A DNA stretch of 64,000 bases from Bog-532 sp965277615. GTDB taxonomy: Bacteria > Actinomycetota > Actinomycetes > Streptosporangiales > Streptosporangiaceae. A model generated the notes under the pieces. That model saw only the letters and a list, made by a program, of their open reading frames with translations. It ran no database searches and had not been told where the DNA came from. Numbering within the stretch: position 1 is the stretch's first letter; every line of letters starts with the position of its first letter. Below are positions 1 to 7,668 of this stretch, one piece after another. A program made the position numbers and the translations under genes. Location: contig CBDIDG010000005.1 of NCBI GenBank assembly GCA_965277615.1, forward strand, positions 1,922,001 through 1,986,000. The letters run 5' to 3'.

Positions 1-1851
1 CCCGCCGCCCAGGACGTGTTCTCCGAGTCGCTGCCCACCCCGCCGGTCAAGGTCGTCCGGGACGGCCAGCTCCAGCGGGACGTGGCCGACCTGTGGGTCC
101 GCCGCTCCCGGGTACCCATGCTCATCGCGCTGGACCTGCGGGCCAAGATCGGGGCCAACAACGTCGGCGGCGAGCGGATCCACGCCCTGATCGACCAGTA
201 CGGGGCGGACACGGTCAAGGCCGTGATGAAGCGGATGATGGGCGACGCCGAGTCCCGGCTGCGGGGCAAGCTGGCCAGCCTGCCCGACGGCCGTTGGTCG
301 GCCACCGGCTACCAGGACCAGTCCCACGAGGGTGACCGCGGCCTGCACAAGATCACCGTCACCACGACCAAGACCGGCGACCACCTGACCTTCGACTTCA
401 CCGGGACCGACCCGCAGGCCGGGGTGATCAACTGCACCTACGCGGGCATGCGCGGCGGGGTCATGCTGGCCCTGCTGCCCATCCTGGCCAGCGACATCCC
501 CTGGTCCGCCGGTGGCCTGATGCGCTGCTTCGACCTGGTCACCGAGGAGGGCACGCTCAACAACGCAACGTTCCCGGCCGCGGTCAGCCGGGGACCCATC
601 GGTCCGGCCTGGCTGACCGGCAGCCTGGTCGCGGAGTGCCTGTCCCAGATGCTGGACCGGTCCCTGGAACTGGGCAAGAACGTCCAGGCCACCTGCTGCG
701 GGACCTGGGACACCGCGGTCATCGCCGGCCTGGACGAGCGCGGCGAGGTGCCCAGCCCGTTCCTCAACATCATCATGGAGCCGATGGCCGGCGGGTATGG
801 CGCCCGGCCGCACGCCGACGGAATCGACACCGGCGGCCTGTTCTGCATCCCGCTGGGCCGCGTCCCCGACGTGGAGATGACCGAGTTCCTCTACCCGGTG
901 CTCACCCTGTGGCGGCGGGAGGAGCCGGACAGCGGCGGTCCCGGCCGCCACCGGGGCGGCGTCGGCGCGTCGGTGGCGTTCACCCCGCACGGCACCAGCC
1001 TGCCCATGGGGCTCATCCTGGCCTCGGCGGGCAAGGCCGTCGCGCAGAACGCCGGGCTGTCCGGCGGTCACCCCGGCAACACCGGCCTGGACATCATCGC
1101 CCGGCAGAGCCGGGTCGCGGACCTGCTCGCCAGTGGCCAGCTGCCGGCCGAGCTGAGCGAGATCAGCGACACCCTCGAACCGGGCCAGAACTACTCCTCC
1201 ACCTACCTGGCTCCGGGCGAGGTGTTCCACATGACCTGGCAGGGCGGCGGTGGCTACGGTGACCCGCTGACCCGGGACCCGGACGCGGTCGCCCGCGACG
1301 TACGGGAGCGGAAGGTGACCGCCGCGGCGGCCCGGTCGGTCTACGGGGTGGTGCTGGCCGACGACGCAGTGCTGGCCGACGACCTGGTGGCCAGTCCCGA
1401 GGGTCCCGTGCCGGGCAAGGGAGAGGTCACGGTCGACGCGAGTGCCACCGCGGCCGAGCGGGACCGGCAGCGGTCGGCCCGCCAGGCCCGGTCCCGGCTC
1501 GTGGGCGACCGGCGCGGCCGGGCCGACCTGGCCTCGGCCCGGCGGCTGGACGACAACCTGGTCCAGGTCACCGGGACGGACGGCGGCGACGTGGTGGCCT
1601 GCGGGCACTGCGGTGAGATCCTCGGTGACTCCGGCCCGGACGCCACCCTCACCGCGGCCCTGTACGAGGGCCCGCCCACCGACGCCGGGCCCCAGATCAT
1701 CGCCACTGCTTCCGACTACGTCGACGCCGCGGTGGTGTTCCGCCAGTTCAGCTGCCCCGGCTGCTGGACCGCGCTCTACTCGGCCGTAGTCCCGTCCGGC
1801 AACGGCAGCCCGGTCACCACCCCGCTGGGGGGCGGCCTGGTCACGGCCTGA
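1..1851 (+). CDS. Hydantoinase B/oxoprolinase (HyuB) family protein, 5'-truncated by window edge
   Basis: The frame is open from base 1, so the gene begins outside the window; the first visible GTG at 16 is internal. At least 616 residues are present. The stretch TFDFTGTDPQAG, followed by a Gly-rich segment, and later GGHPGNTG are typical of the HyuB/acetone-carboxylase-alpha superfamily, which performs ATP-dependent ring opening or carboxylation together with a HyuA partner (family knowledge). The last 150 residues carry two CxxC pairs (CGHCG near 1600 and CPGC near 1755) that could bind zinc, as in acetone/acetophenone carboxylase-like members. The HyuA partner would be expected upstream, outside the window. 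The substrate cannot be assigned. Confidence 0.85.
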   Translation, partial: PAAQDVFSESLPTPPVKVVRDGQLQRDVADLWVRRSRVPMLIALDLRAKIGANNVGGERIHALIDQYGADTVKAVMKRMMGDAESRLRGKLASLPDGRWSATGYQDQSHEGDRGLHKITVTTTKTGDHLTFDFTGTDPQAGVINCTYAGMRGGVMLALLPILASDIPWSAGGLMRCFDLVTEEGTLNNATFPAAVSRGPIGPAWLTGSLVAECLSQMLDRSLELGKNVQATCCGTWDTAVIAGLDERGEVPSPFLNIIMEPMAGGYGARPHADGIDTGGLFCIPLGRVPDVEMTEFLYPVLTLWRREEPDSGGPGRHRGGVGASVAFTPHGTSLPMGLILASAGKAVAQNAGLSGGHPGNTGLDIIARQSRVADLLASGQLPAELSEISDTLEPGQNYSSTYLAPGEVFHMTWQGGGGYGDPLTRDPDAVARDVRERKVTAAAARSVYGVVLADDAVLADDLVASPEGPVPGKGEVTVDASATAAERDRQRSARQARSRLVGDRRGRADLASARRLDDNLVQVTGTDGGDVVACGHCGEILGDSGPDATLTAALYEGPPTDAGPQIIATASDYVDAAVVFRQFSCPGCWTALYSAVVPSGNGSPVTTPLGGGLVTA

Positions 1852-1929
1852 CCAGCGCCCCGTACGTCTCAGCATCCGGGATATTCGCGCCAGGACTGGA
1901 GGTAAGCCGACCGGGCCGGTAGCTTCGCT

Positions 1930-1959
1930 GTATCAGATTACGGCTGATACGTCTCATGG
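1930..1959 (+). promoter_or_regulatory. GTATCA-N17-nTCnT promoter-like element with embedded palindrome, upstream of MFS gene
   Basis: GTATCA (1930-1935), 17 bases, then CTCATGG (1953-1959). Arrangement and spacing are the same as for the twelve elements in the polysaccharide locus, although the final T of the second block is missing. It also contains a perfect 7-bp inverted repeat, GTATCAG/CTGATAC with a 7-bp spacer (1930-1950), which could instead be a repressor operator. If it is a promoter, the ATG at 1956 lies inside the -10 block and the gene must start downstream. Confidence 0.5.
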
Positions 1960-1970
1960 TGCGAGATTCG

Positions 1971-3380
1971 ATGAGCGAAGATCCGGTCCGCGCCGGCCTG
2001 CCGGCCCGCGCCGAGCCGCCCGCGCGGCCGCGCCTCGGGTTCTTCGCGATCTGCCTGGCCTACTGCGCGATCATCCTCGACGCCAGCGTCCTCAACGTGG
2101 CCGTGCCGGCTCTCCGGGACGGCCTGGGCACCTCGATGGCCGGGGCTCAGTGGGTGCTCGTCGCCTACACGCTGCCGCTGGCCGCGCTGCTGCTCACCGC
2201 CGGCGCGCTGGGGGACCGGATCGGGCTGCGGCGGGTGCTCTTGGCCGGCATCGGGCTGTTCACCCTGGCCTCGGCCGCCTGCGCTGCCGCCCCCGGTGCC
2301 GGGACGCTGATCGCCGCCCGGGCCGTGCAGGGCGTCGGCGCGGCGGCGCTGCTGCCGGCCACGCTGGCCCTGATCCCGTACCTGTTCACCACACCCGACA
2401 GCCGGGCCAGAGCCGCCGTAGCCTGGGTCGCCGCCGGAGCGGTCGCGGTCGCGGCCGGGCCTCTGGTCGGCGGCGCGCTGATCGGGGCGTTCGGCTGGCG
2501 CAGCATTTTCCTGATCAACCTGCCGGTCGGCGCGATCAGCATCGGCCTGGCTGCGGTGAGCGTCACCGAGACCCCGCGCCGGTCGGCCCGGATGGACCAT
2601 GTTGGGCAGGTCACCGCGGTCGCGGCGCTCGGCCTGCTGACCGCGGCGCTGATTCTGGGCGGTGCGACCGGCTGGGGCGACCCGGCCACGCTCGGCGCGC
2701 TGGCCGGAGCGGTCATTGCCGGGATGGTGTTCTGTTACTGGGAACGGCGCGCCCCCTACCCGCTGGTGCCTCCGTCGTTCTTCGCCGACCGCATCCGGAC
2801 CGTCGCCATCGCCTGCGCGGGCCTGATGGGCTTCGCCTTCTACGGCACGTTGTTCGTGACCTCGTTGTATTTCCAGCAGCTGCGGGGTGCGTCACCGGCC
2901 GCAGCCGGCCTAGCGCTGCTGCCGCTGACCGCGGGTACCGCGATCGGGCCGTTGCTGCTGTACCGGCCGCTGGCCCGGCGGTTCGGTCACCCGCCGCTGC
3001 TGCTGGCCGGGTTCGCCTGCTGCCTGGCGGGTACGGCCACGCTGGCCTGGCTCGGGCCGCACACCCCCTACCCGGTCGCCGCGATCGGCCTGCTGCTGAC
3101 CGGCGCGGCCAGTACGATCGCGTTCTCCGCGCTGACCTCGCTGCTGCTGGCCAGTGTCCCGGACGGGCAGTCCGGGCTCGGCTCCGGCCTGCAGAACACC
3201 ACCCGCCAGTCCGGGGCCCTGATCGCGGTGTCGGTGCTGGGCTCGGTGCTCAGCCCCGGACTTGGCGGCGGCCGGCTGACCGCCGCGTTCGTCATCATCG
3301 GCCTGGCCGCACTGGCCGGCACGACGGCCGGCCTGATCGCCGTCCGCCAGGTCACCCGCCCCGAGCCCGCTGCCGCCTGA
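1971..3380 (+). CDS. MFS transporter, DHA2 (EmrB/QacA-like) drug efflux
   Basis: A 469-residue polytopic membrane protein with about 14 hydrophobic segments. It carries the motif-A-like loop GDRIGLRR after helix 2 and the conserved ARAVQGVGAA stretch of drug:H+ antiporters. It probably exports small molecules using the proton gradient. I chose the ATG at 1971 (MSEDPV...) rather than the in-frame ATG at 1956 because 1956 falls within the putative -10 block ending at 1959. Neither has a good Shine-Dalgarno, so a very short leader is likely. The gene is convergent with the alkyltransferase gene, with only two bases between the stops. No regulator gene is adjacent; the palindrome in the promoter suggests a TetR/MarR-type repressor encoded elsewhere (inference). 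Confidence 0.85.
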   Translation: MSEDPVRAGLPARAEPPARPRLGFFAICLAYCAIILDASVLNVAVPALRDGLGTSMAGAQWVLVAYTLPLAALLLTAGALGDRIGLRRVLLAGIGLFTLASAACAAAPGAGTLIAARAVQGVGAAALLPATLALIPYLFTTPDSRARAAVAWVAAGAVAVAAGPLVGGALIGAFGWRSIFLINLPVGAISIGLAAVSVTETPRRSARMDHVGQVTAVAALGLLTAALILGGATGWGDPATLGALAGAVIAGMVFCYWERRAPYPLVPPSFFADRIRTVAIACAGLMGFAFYGTLFVTSLYFQQLRGASPAAAGLALLPLTAGTAIGPLLLYRPLARRFGHPPLLLAGFACCLAGTATLAWLGPHTPYPVAAIGLLLTGAASTIAFSALTSLLLASVPDGQSGLGSGLQNTTRQSGALIAVSVLGSVLSPGLGGGRLTAAFVIIGLAALAGTTAGLIAVRQVTRPEPAAA

Positions 3381-3382
3381 GG

Positions 3383-3898
3383 CTAAAACAGGCTGGCCGG
3401 GATGGCCCCTTCCAGCTCGAGCAGGTGCTGCTTGCGCTTCAGGCCGCCGGCGTACCCGGTGAGCTTGCCGGTGGACCCGACCACGCGGTGGCAGGGGATG
3501 AGGATCGACAGCGGGTTGGCGCCGACGAACCCGCCCGCCTCCTGGGCGGTGACGCCGCCGAGCTGGCGGGCCAGCTCGCCGTAGGTGGTGGTCCGGCCGT
3601 GCGGGATCGCGGCCAGCAGCTTCCACGTCTGCTGGGCCGGGAAGCTCCCGTGCGGGGTCAGCGGCAGTTCGAACTCCCGGCGCTGGCCCGCGAAGTACTC
3701 GGCCAGCTGGCTGACCACGGCGTCGAAGCCACGGTCATCGGCCGCGTCCACCTCCGGCCCGAACGTGGCCGGGTCGGGCCGGGTCCAGTGGTGCGGGAAG
3801 TACACGCCGGTGATCCCGTCGTCGTCGCGGACGATGGTCAGCGGCCCGATCGGCGAGCCGATGACCGCGTGCCGGGTGGTCGGGGAAGCGGTGGACAT
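3383..3898 (-). CDS. ogt: Methylated-DNA--[protein]-cysteine S-methyltransferase
   Basis: A suicide DNA-repair protein that transfers O6-alkyl groups from guanine to its own cysteine. The active-site motif IPCHRV is present (Cys136 of 171) with the flanking GANPL and GGLKRKQHLL elements of the family. Length matches single-domain Ogt proteins. A longer frame runs to an ATG at 3943. I prefer the ATG at 3898 (MSTASPTT...) because a GAGGTG Shine-Dalgarno sits about 7 bases upstream and because the family alignment begins there. The gene is convergent with the MFS gene. Confidence 0.92.
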   Translation of the reverse strand: MSTASPTTRHAVIGSPIGPLTIVRDDDGITGVYFPHHWTRPDPATFGPEVDAADDRGFDAVVSQLAEYFAGQRREFELPLTPHGSFPAQQTWKLLAAIPHGRTTTYGELARQLGGVTAQEAGGFVGANPLSILIPCHRVVGSTGKLTGYAGGLKRKQHLLELEGAIPASLF

Positions 3899-4093
3899 CT
3901 CTGGCACCTCGTTCAGCTCGTGGTCTGCGTTCTGTGCGTTCACGAGGTAGACGTCCGGCCCGTTGCTTTCGTGAGGTCGCCACGGCGCCGGCGTTTAGCC
4001 GCGATCGCCGTGGTTACGCTGGCGGCATGCACGCCGGAACCGTGATCGCCGTCTTTACCGCCCCGCAATGACCCGGCCGGTGTGACCCTCGAC

Positions 4094-4555
4094 ATGGAGC
4101 CCATCACCGTCGAGGACGCCTGGCCGGACGACGTGCCGCGGCTGCTGGAGATCCGGCACGCCGCCTTCGCCCGCCACGCCCCCGCCGCTTACTCCCCGGC
4201 CGAGGTCGCCACCCTGCTGGCCGACGTCAGCCAGGAGGAGCTCCAGGAAATAGTCGCCGGCCGCCAGCTCTTCGTGGCCCGCACCGCCGCCCGCGTCATC
4301 GTCGGCCTGGCCGGCTGGAAGGGCACCCAGCTCCGCCACGTCTACGTCGACCCGGCCTACACCCGCCGGGGGATCGCCACCCAGTTGCTCGACTATGTCG
4401 AAGCCGACTTCCGTACCCGCACCGGTGCGACTCGGATCGAGGCCGGGGTGGCCCTGCACGCCGAGCCCTTCTACCGGGCCCGCGGCTACCAGCTGGTTCG
4501 CCGGGCCCAGGCCTGGGACGGTAGCGGCTACCTGGAGATGACCAAGAGCCTCTAG
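4094..4555 (+). CDS. GNAT family N-acetyltransferase
   Basis: About 153 residues with the GNAT fold. The acetyl-CoA-binding motif A reads VDPAYTRRGIATQLL (R/Q-x-x-G-x-A type) and follows the strand LRHVYV. The substrate is unknown. An in-frame GTG at 4082 is the alternative start; ATG 4094 (MEPITVEDAW) is the more usual N-terminus for the family, and neither has a strong ribosome-binding site. The 3' half overlaps, antisense, the extended C-terminus of the nitronate monooxygenase frame (4296-5657). A 14-codon ATG frame at 4027-4071 just upstream looks like a stub of another gene and is not annotated. Confidence 0.8.
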   Translation: MEPITVEDAWPDDVPRLLEIRHAAFARHAPAAYSPAEVATLLADVSQEELQEIVAGRQLFVARTAARVIVGLAGWKGTQLRHVYVDPAYTRRGIATQLLDYVEADFRTRTGATRIEAGVALHAEPFYRARGYQLVRRAQAWDGSGYLEMTKSL

Positions 4556-5657
4556 GCCATCTGAGCTGGGAGAGTTCGACAGCCGCAAGCTGGCTGTGGC
4601 GGGCCAGGTCGGTCAGGATGGTGGCGACCGGGCCGGTGGTGGCGCTGCGGTAGCCGGTGCCGGCCCACAGGTTGACCAGCTCCGGGTCACCGGCGGCGGT
4701 GGCCGCCCGGCGCAGGGGACTTGTCAGGTAGTGCAGGGCCGGGTAGCCGGCCGGCGCGATCGGGCCGTACTTCTCGGTGAACGTGTTGGGCAGGCCGCGG
4801 GCCGGGCGGCCGGTGAAGGCCCGGGTGACCACCGGGTCACCGCGGCCGGGGTCGGCCAGCGCGGCCCGGTGCACGGCGGACGCGCCGCTCTCGTCGCTGC
4901 GGAGCAACGCCGTCCCGGCCATGACCGCGACGGCCCCGGCCCGCAGGACCGCCACCACCTCGTCCGGGCTGGACAGGCCGCCCGCGGCGACGACGGGCAC
5001 GCTGGTTGCGCTGCGGACGGCGGCCACCAGTTCCGGCAGCGGGATCGGGGCCGGGATGCGGTCCGGGGTCCAGGTGCCCGAGTGCCCCCCGGCCGCCGAC
5101 GCCTGCACGGCCAGCAGGCCGGCGCCCGCCTCAGCCGCCTGCCGTGCTTCCTCGGCCGAGGTGACCGTCTGCACGGTCAGCGTCGCGGCCTGGCGGAACG
5201 CCTGGAACACCGACGGCGCGGGCAGGCCGAACGTGAAGCTGACCACCGGCACCGGGTCGGCCAGCAGCAGGTCCACCTTGTCCGGCCAGGCGTCGTCGTC
5301 CGCGGCCAGCGCCGACAGGTCAAGCGCCCGCCCGTCCAGGCGTACCTCGTAGCGGTCAGCCTCGGCCTGCAGGGCGTCCGCGTAACGGGCGAACGCGGCC
5401 GGGTCGGCCGGAACCGGATTGGGCACGAATAGGTTGACGCCGAAGACCCCGGCCCCGGTCCCGGTCTGCCCGCGGACCTCGGCGATCTGGCCGGCCAGCT
5501 GGTCCAGTGTCTTGTACCCGGCAGCCAGGAAGCCCAGGCTGCCGGCCCGCGCCGCCGCGGTCACCAGGGCCGCCGTGGTGGGGCCGCCCGCCATCGGGGC
5601 GGCCAGCACGGGCAGGTCCACCGGCAGCGACAATAGCGACGACAGCGGCGAGTTCAT
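4296..5657 (-). CDS. Nitronate monooxygenase (2-nitropropane dioxygenase-like), with unusual C-terminal extension
   Basis: An FMN-dependent TIM-barrel enzyme oxidising alkyl nitronates. The N-terminus PVLAAPMAGG, the AGGHSG loop and the VPVVAAGGLSSPDEVVAVLRAGA phosphate-binding region identify the family. The start at 5657 has a very strong GAGGAGGA Shine-Dalgarno. The recognisable enzyme ends near ILTDLARHSQ (about 4580, roughly 360 residues, the family's usual length). The frame then runs on for about 90 low-complexity, Arg/Pro/Gly-rich residues, antisense to the GNAT gene, before a stop at 4296. Either the stop was lost by a small indel or the extension is real. The RBS overlaps the stop of an upstream gene remnant (5668-5880). 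Confidence 0.82.
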   Translation of the reverse strand: MNSPLSSLLSLPVDLPVLAAPMAGGPTTAALVTAAARAGSLGFLAAGYKTLDQLAGQIAEVRGQTGTGAGVFGVNLFVPNPVPADPAAFARYADALQAEADRYEVRLDGRALDLSALAADDDAWPDKVDLLLADPVPVVSFTFGLPAPSVFQAFRQAATLTVQTVTSAEEARQAAEAGAGLLAVQASAAGGHSGTWTPDRIPAPIPLPELVAAVRSATSVPVVAAGGLSSPDEVVAVLRAGAVAVMAGTALLRSDESGASAVHRAALADPGRGDPVVTRAFTGRPARGLPNTFTEKYGPIAPAGYPALHYLTSPLRRAATAAGDPELVNLWAGTGYRSATTGPVATILTDLARHSQLAAVELSQLRWPRGSWSSPGSRYRPRPGPGEPAGSRGPGRRARRAGPPRPRSESHRCGYGSRLRHSRATGWRSPGGCRPGRRRRGGAGCPSSRPGRR

Positions 5658-5667
5658 GAGTTCCTCC

Positions 5668-5880
5668 TCAGGTGGTGGCCGCGGCCGCCTCGGCCTCGAC
5701 GTCGCGGTCCCGGACGGCCAGCGCCAGCCGCTCCCCGACCAGGCGGGCGAACCCCGGGTCGATCTCGGCCACGCAGGGCCGCCGACCCAAGGCCACCGCC
5801 GCCACCGACGCCGACGCCAGCCCGCCGAACGGCTCCGCCGTCGCCGTCGCACGGCGTCGCCGTCGCTCCCCGCGGGGCGC
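5668..5880 (-). pseudogene. C-terminal remnant resembling a DNA adenine/cytosine-N4 methyltransferase
   Basis: The minus-strand frame ending with TGA at 5668-5670 encodes EPFGGLASASVAAVALGRR, then VAEIDPGFARLVGERLA. That pattern matches the C-terminal end of N4/N6 DNA methyltransferases (DPFxGSGTTxxAAxxLGRxxxGxEIDPxYxxLAxERL). The catalytic DPPY half is absent, the GSGTT motif is degraded, and no start or RBS is visible. The fragment begins directly after the ankyrin gene stop and ends inside the RBS of the nitronate monooxygenase gene. I read it as a decayed fragment left in an operon; a real short gene is less likely. The assignment is by motif resemblance only. Confidence 0.4.
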
Positions 5881-6315
5881 TCAGTCCCCGGCGGGGCGCT
5901 CGGCGAACCAGGCCAGGAAGTCCTCGTTGCCGAACATGGCCGCGGTGTCGATGGCGCTCGGGTGGCCCGCGGCCGGGTCGGCCCCCGCGTCGAGCAGGGC
6001 GCGGACAATCTCCGGCTCTTTCTTGAACACCGCGCCGGCCAGCGGGGTCTGACCCCGGTCGTTCGGCCGGCCCGGGTCGGCCCCGCGGGCCAGCAGCGCC
6101 TGCACGGCGTCGGGGTGGCCGTGGTAGGCGGCCAGCATCAGCAGGCTGTCGCCGCTGTCGTTGGTCAGGTTGACCGGCACCCCCGCGTCCACGTAGGCAG
6201 CGATGGCCGCGGTGTCCCCGGCCCGGGCCAGGTTGAACACCTTGGTCGCGAACTCCACCAGCTCAGGCTCGGGCTCCCGCTCGCTCACACGCCCAGCGTA
6301 CGCAGGCCCGGTCAC
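5881..6315 (-). CDS. Ankyrin-repeat protein
   Basis: 144 residues made of about three ankyrin repeats; GDSLLMLAAYHGHPDAVQAL, GQTPLAGAVFKKEPEIVRAL and HPSAIDTAAMFGNEDFLAW each show the helix-turn-helix TPL/A-G-pattern. It is probably a soluble protein-protein interaction module. The GTG start at 6315 overlaps the stop of the DUF1479 gene by four bases (GTGA), indicating translational coupling within one operon. An alternative GTG lies at 6288. Small ankyrin proteins of this kind often accompany oxidative-metabolism enzymes, but the partner here is unknown. Confidence 0.82.
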   Translation of the reverse strand: MTGPAYAGRVSEREPEPELVEFATKVFNLARAGDTAAIAAYVDAGVPVNLTNDSGDSLLMLAAYHGHPDAVQALLARGADPGRPNDRGQTPLAGAVFKKEPEIVRALLDAGADPAAGHPSAIDTAAMFGNEDFLAWFAERPAGD

Positions 6316-7577
6316 GCCAGGCCCAGGCCCCGCCGCCCAGTCTCGTTCAGATCCTTCTCGGTGAACCGGCCGTCCCAGTCGCGCTCGTAGTGCTCGGCCG
6401 GGAAGTCGTCCGGGCTGGAACCGGCCTCGAACGCCGCCCGAACCCGGGTCGCGTACCGCTGGTTACGCGGACACCACGGCGCGGCCGGGATGTACATCAC
6501 GTTGCCCCAGCCCTGCTGGTCCTCGACCGGCGCGACGCTGTGGATCAGGTCGCAGTGCCACCACACCGTGTCACCGGCCCGGACGTCGGGGATGCCGGTC
6601 AGCGCCCGCCGCAGCAGCGGGTGCCACTGCTCGGTCACCGGGAACGTCCGGTTGAGGGTGACGCCGCACATGTCGTCGTCGGGCACGTCCGGCAGCAGCG
6701 GCCGCAGCATCAGGTAGGCCATGGCCCCGGGGATGGGGACCGTGTGCAGCACACCCTGGTCGTGAGCCATGTCCGACAGTGCGGTCCAGCCCTGGAACGT
6801 CCGGAACACCGAGCACATGGTGGTGCCTGGATACTGCGGCCCGGCCGTCCGGTACGCGGCGTCCCAGGGGTCGTACTGCTCCACGGTGCCGTCGAACAGG
6901 TGCCGGAAGGCCTGTTGGTAGGCGCGGGTCATCCACAGGTCGAGCGTGCCCGGGTCGAGGTGGCTACCCAGCCCGGCCGAACTGGTCCCGGGTGGCCGGC
7001 GCCGGATGCGGTCCGGGTACAGCGAGTCGCGGCCCGGGTCGAACCACTGCACGCCGTCCGACTCGTGCCGCCACAACCCGTTGAGGAACGCCTGGACCCG
7101 GGCCATCTCGTCGCTCTGCCGGGCTTCCATCTGCGGCCGGGACCAGTAGATGGGATAGATCTCCGGCTTGGACCCGACGCTGGCGAAGAAGTCGTCGGCC
7201 GGGCCCCGGTACTGCTCGGCGAACCCGTTGCGGTCGACGTAGTCCACCAGCTCGGCGTCCCAGCCCCGGGCCCGGTCGTGCGCGAACTGCCCGCGGATGA
7301 CGGCACAGCCCCGCCGGCGCAGCAGCTCCCGCGCCCCGGCGGCGACCTTGCCCGCGGCGATGTCGGCGTAGTCGATGACCGGCCAGACCGGCTCGCCCCG
7401 GTCGCGGGCGGCCTCGATCTCCGCCACCTCGGCCCCGAGGTCCCGTTCCAGGACGGCGACGACCTCCTCCACGGTGCGGCCGGAGGCGGCGATCCGCTCC
7501 CGCAAGGCCGCCTTGATCTCCTTGGTCGCGGTGGGCAGGTCGGAAGGCGTCTGCTCCCAGTGGGGCAACTCGGTCAC
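6312..7577 (-). CDS. DUF1479/YbiU-family putative Fe(II)/2-oxoglutarate dioxygenase
   Basis: 421 residues. The metal-binding HxD is visible in GSHLDPG (His206, Asp208), with a distal His in WWHCDLIHSV (His346). The overall sequence (GDTVWWHCDLIHSVAP, PAAPWCPRN) is characteristic of the YbiU/DUF1479 family, whose substrate is not established. The GTG start at 7577 follows AAGGAG. The upstream region holds a clear sigma70-type promoter, TTGACT-17 bp-TAACGT (7646 to 7618), overlapped by a repeat likely bound by the divergent ROK regulator. It is co-transcribed with the ankyrin gene, and possibly with the nitronate monooxygenase gene. Confidence 0.85.
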   Translation of the reverse strand: MTELPHWEQTPSDLPTATKEIKAALRERIAASGRTVEEVVAVLERDLGAEVAEIEAARDRGEPVWPVIDYADIAAGKVAAGARELLRRRGCAVIRGQFAHDRARGWDAELVDYVDRNGFAEQYRGPADDFFASVGSKPEIYPIYWSRPQMEARQSDEMARVQAFLNGLWRHESDGVQWFDPGRDSLYPDRIRRRPPGTSSAGLGSHLDPGTLDLWMTRAYQQAFRHLFDGTVEQYDPWDAAYRTAGPQYPGTTMCSVFRTFQGWTALSDMAHDQGVLHTVPIPGAMAYLMLRPLLPDVPDDDMCGVTLNRTFPVTEQWHPLLRRALTGIPDVRAGDTVWWHCDLIHSVAPVEDQQGWGNVMYIPAAPWCPRNQRYATRVRAAFEAGSSPDDFPAEHYERDWDGRFTEKDLNETGRRGLGLA

Positions 7578-7590
7578 GACGGCTCACTCC

Positions 7591-7649
7591 TTCTAGTAAA
7601 GACCATTTATTTTAATGACGTTAAGCCGCACTGCGTTTCTAGTCAAGAC
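7591..7649. promoter_or_regulatory. Divergent operator region: two TTCTAGTmAAGAC repeats between DUF1479 and ROK genes
   Basis: TTCTAGTAAAGAC at 7591-7603 and TTCTAGTCAAGAC at 7637-7649 are direct repeats, 46 bp start to start. The second overlaps the -35 (TTGACT) of the DUF1479 promoter. The first lies just before its ribosome-binding site. An inverted CTAGAA (7656-7661) makes a palindrome with the second copy and overlaps the -10 of the ROK gene. The layout fits a repressor acting on both directions, with the adjacent ROK protein the obvious candidate (inference). Confidence 0.6.
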
Positions 7650-7668
7650 TCCTGTCTAGAATCAGAGC

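Noticed and set aside
4027..4071. 14-codon ATG frame reading MHAGTVIAVFTAPQ
   Set aside because: It resembles the start of some MOSC-domain proteins, but it is too short and has no RBS; it may be a relic stub and cannot be supported.
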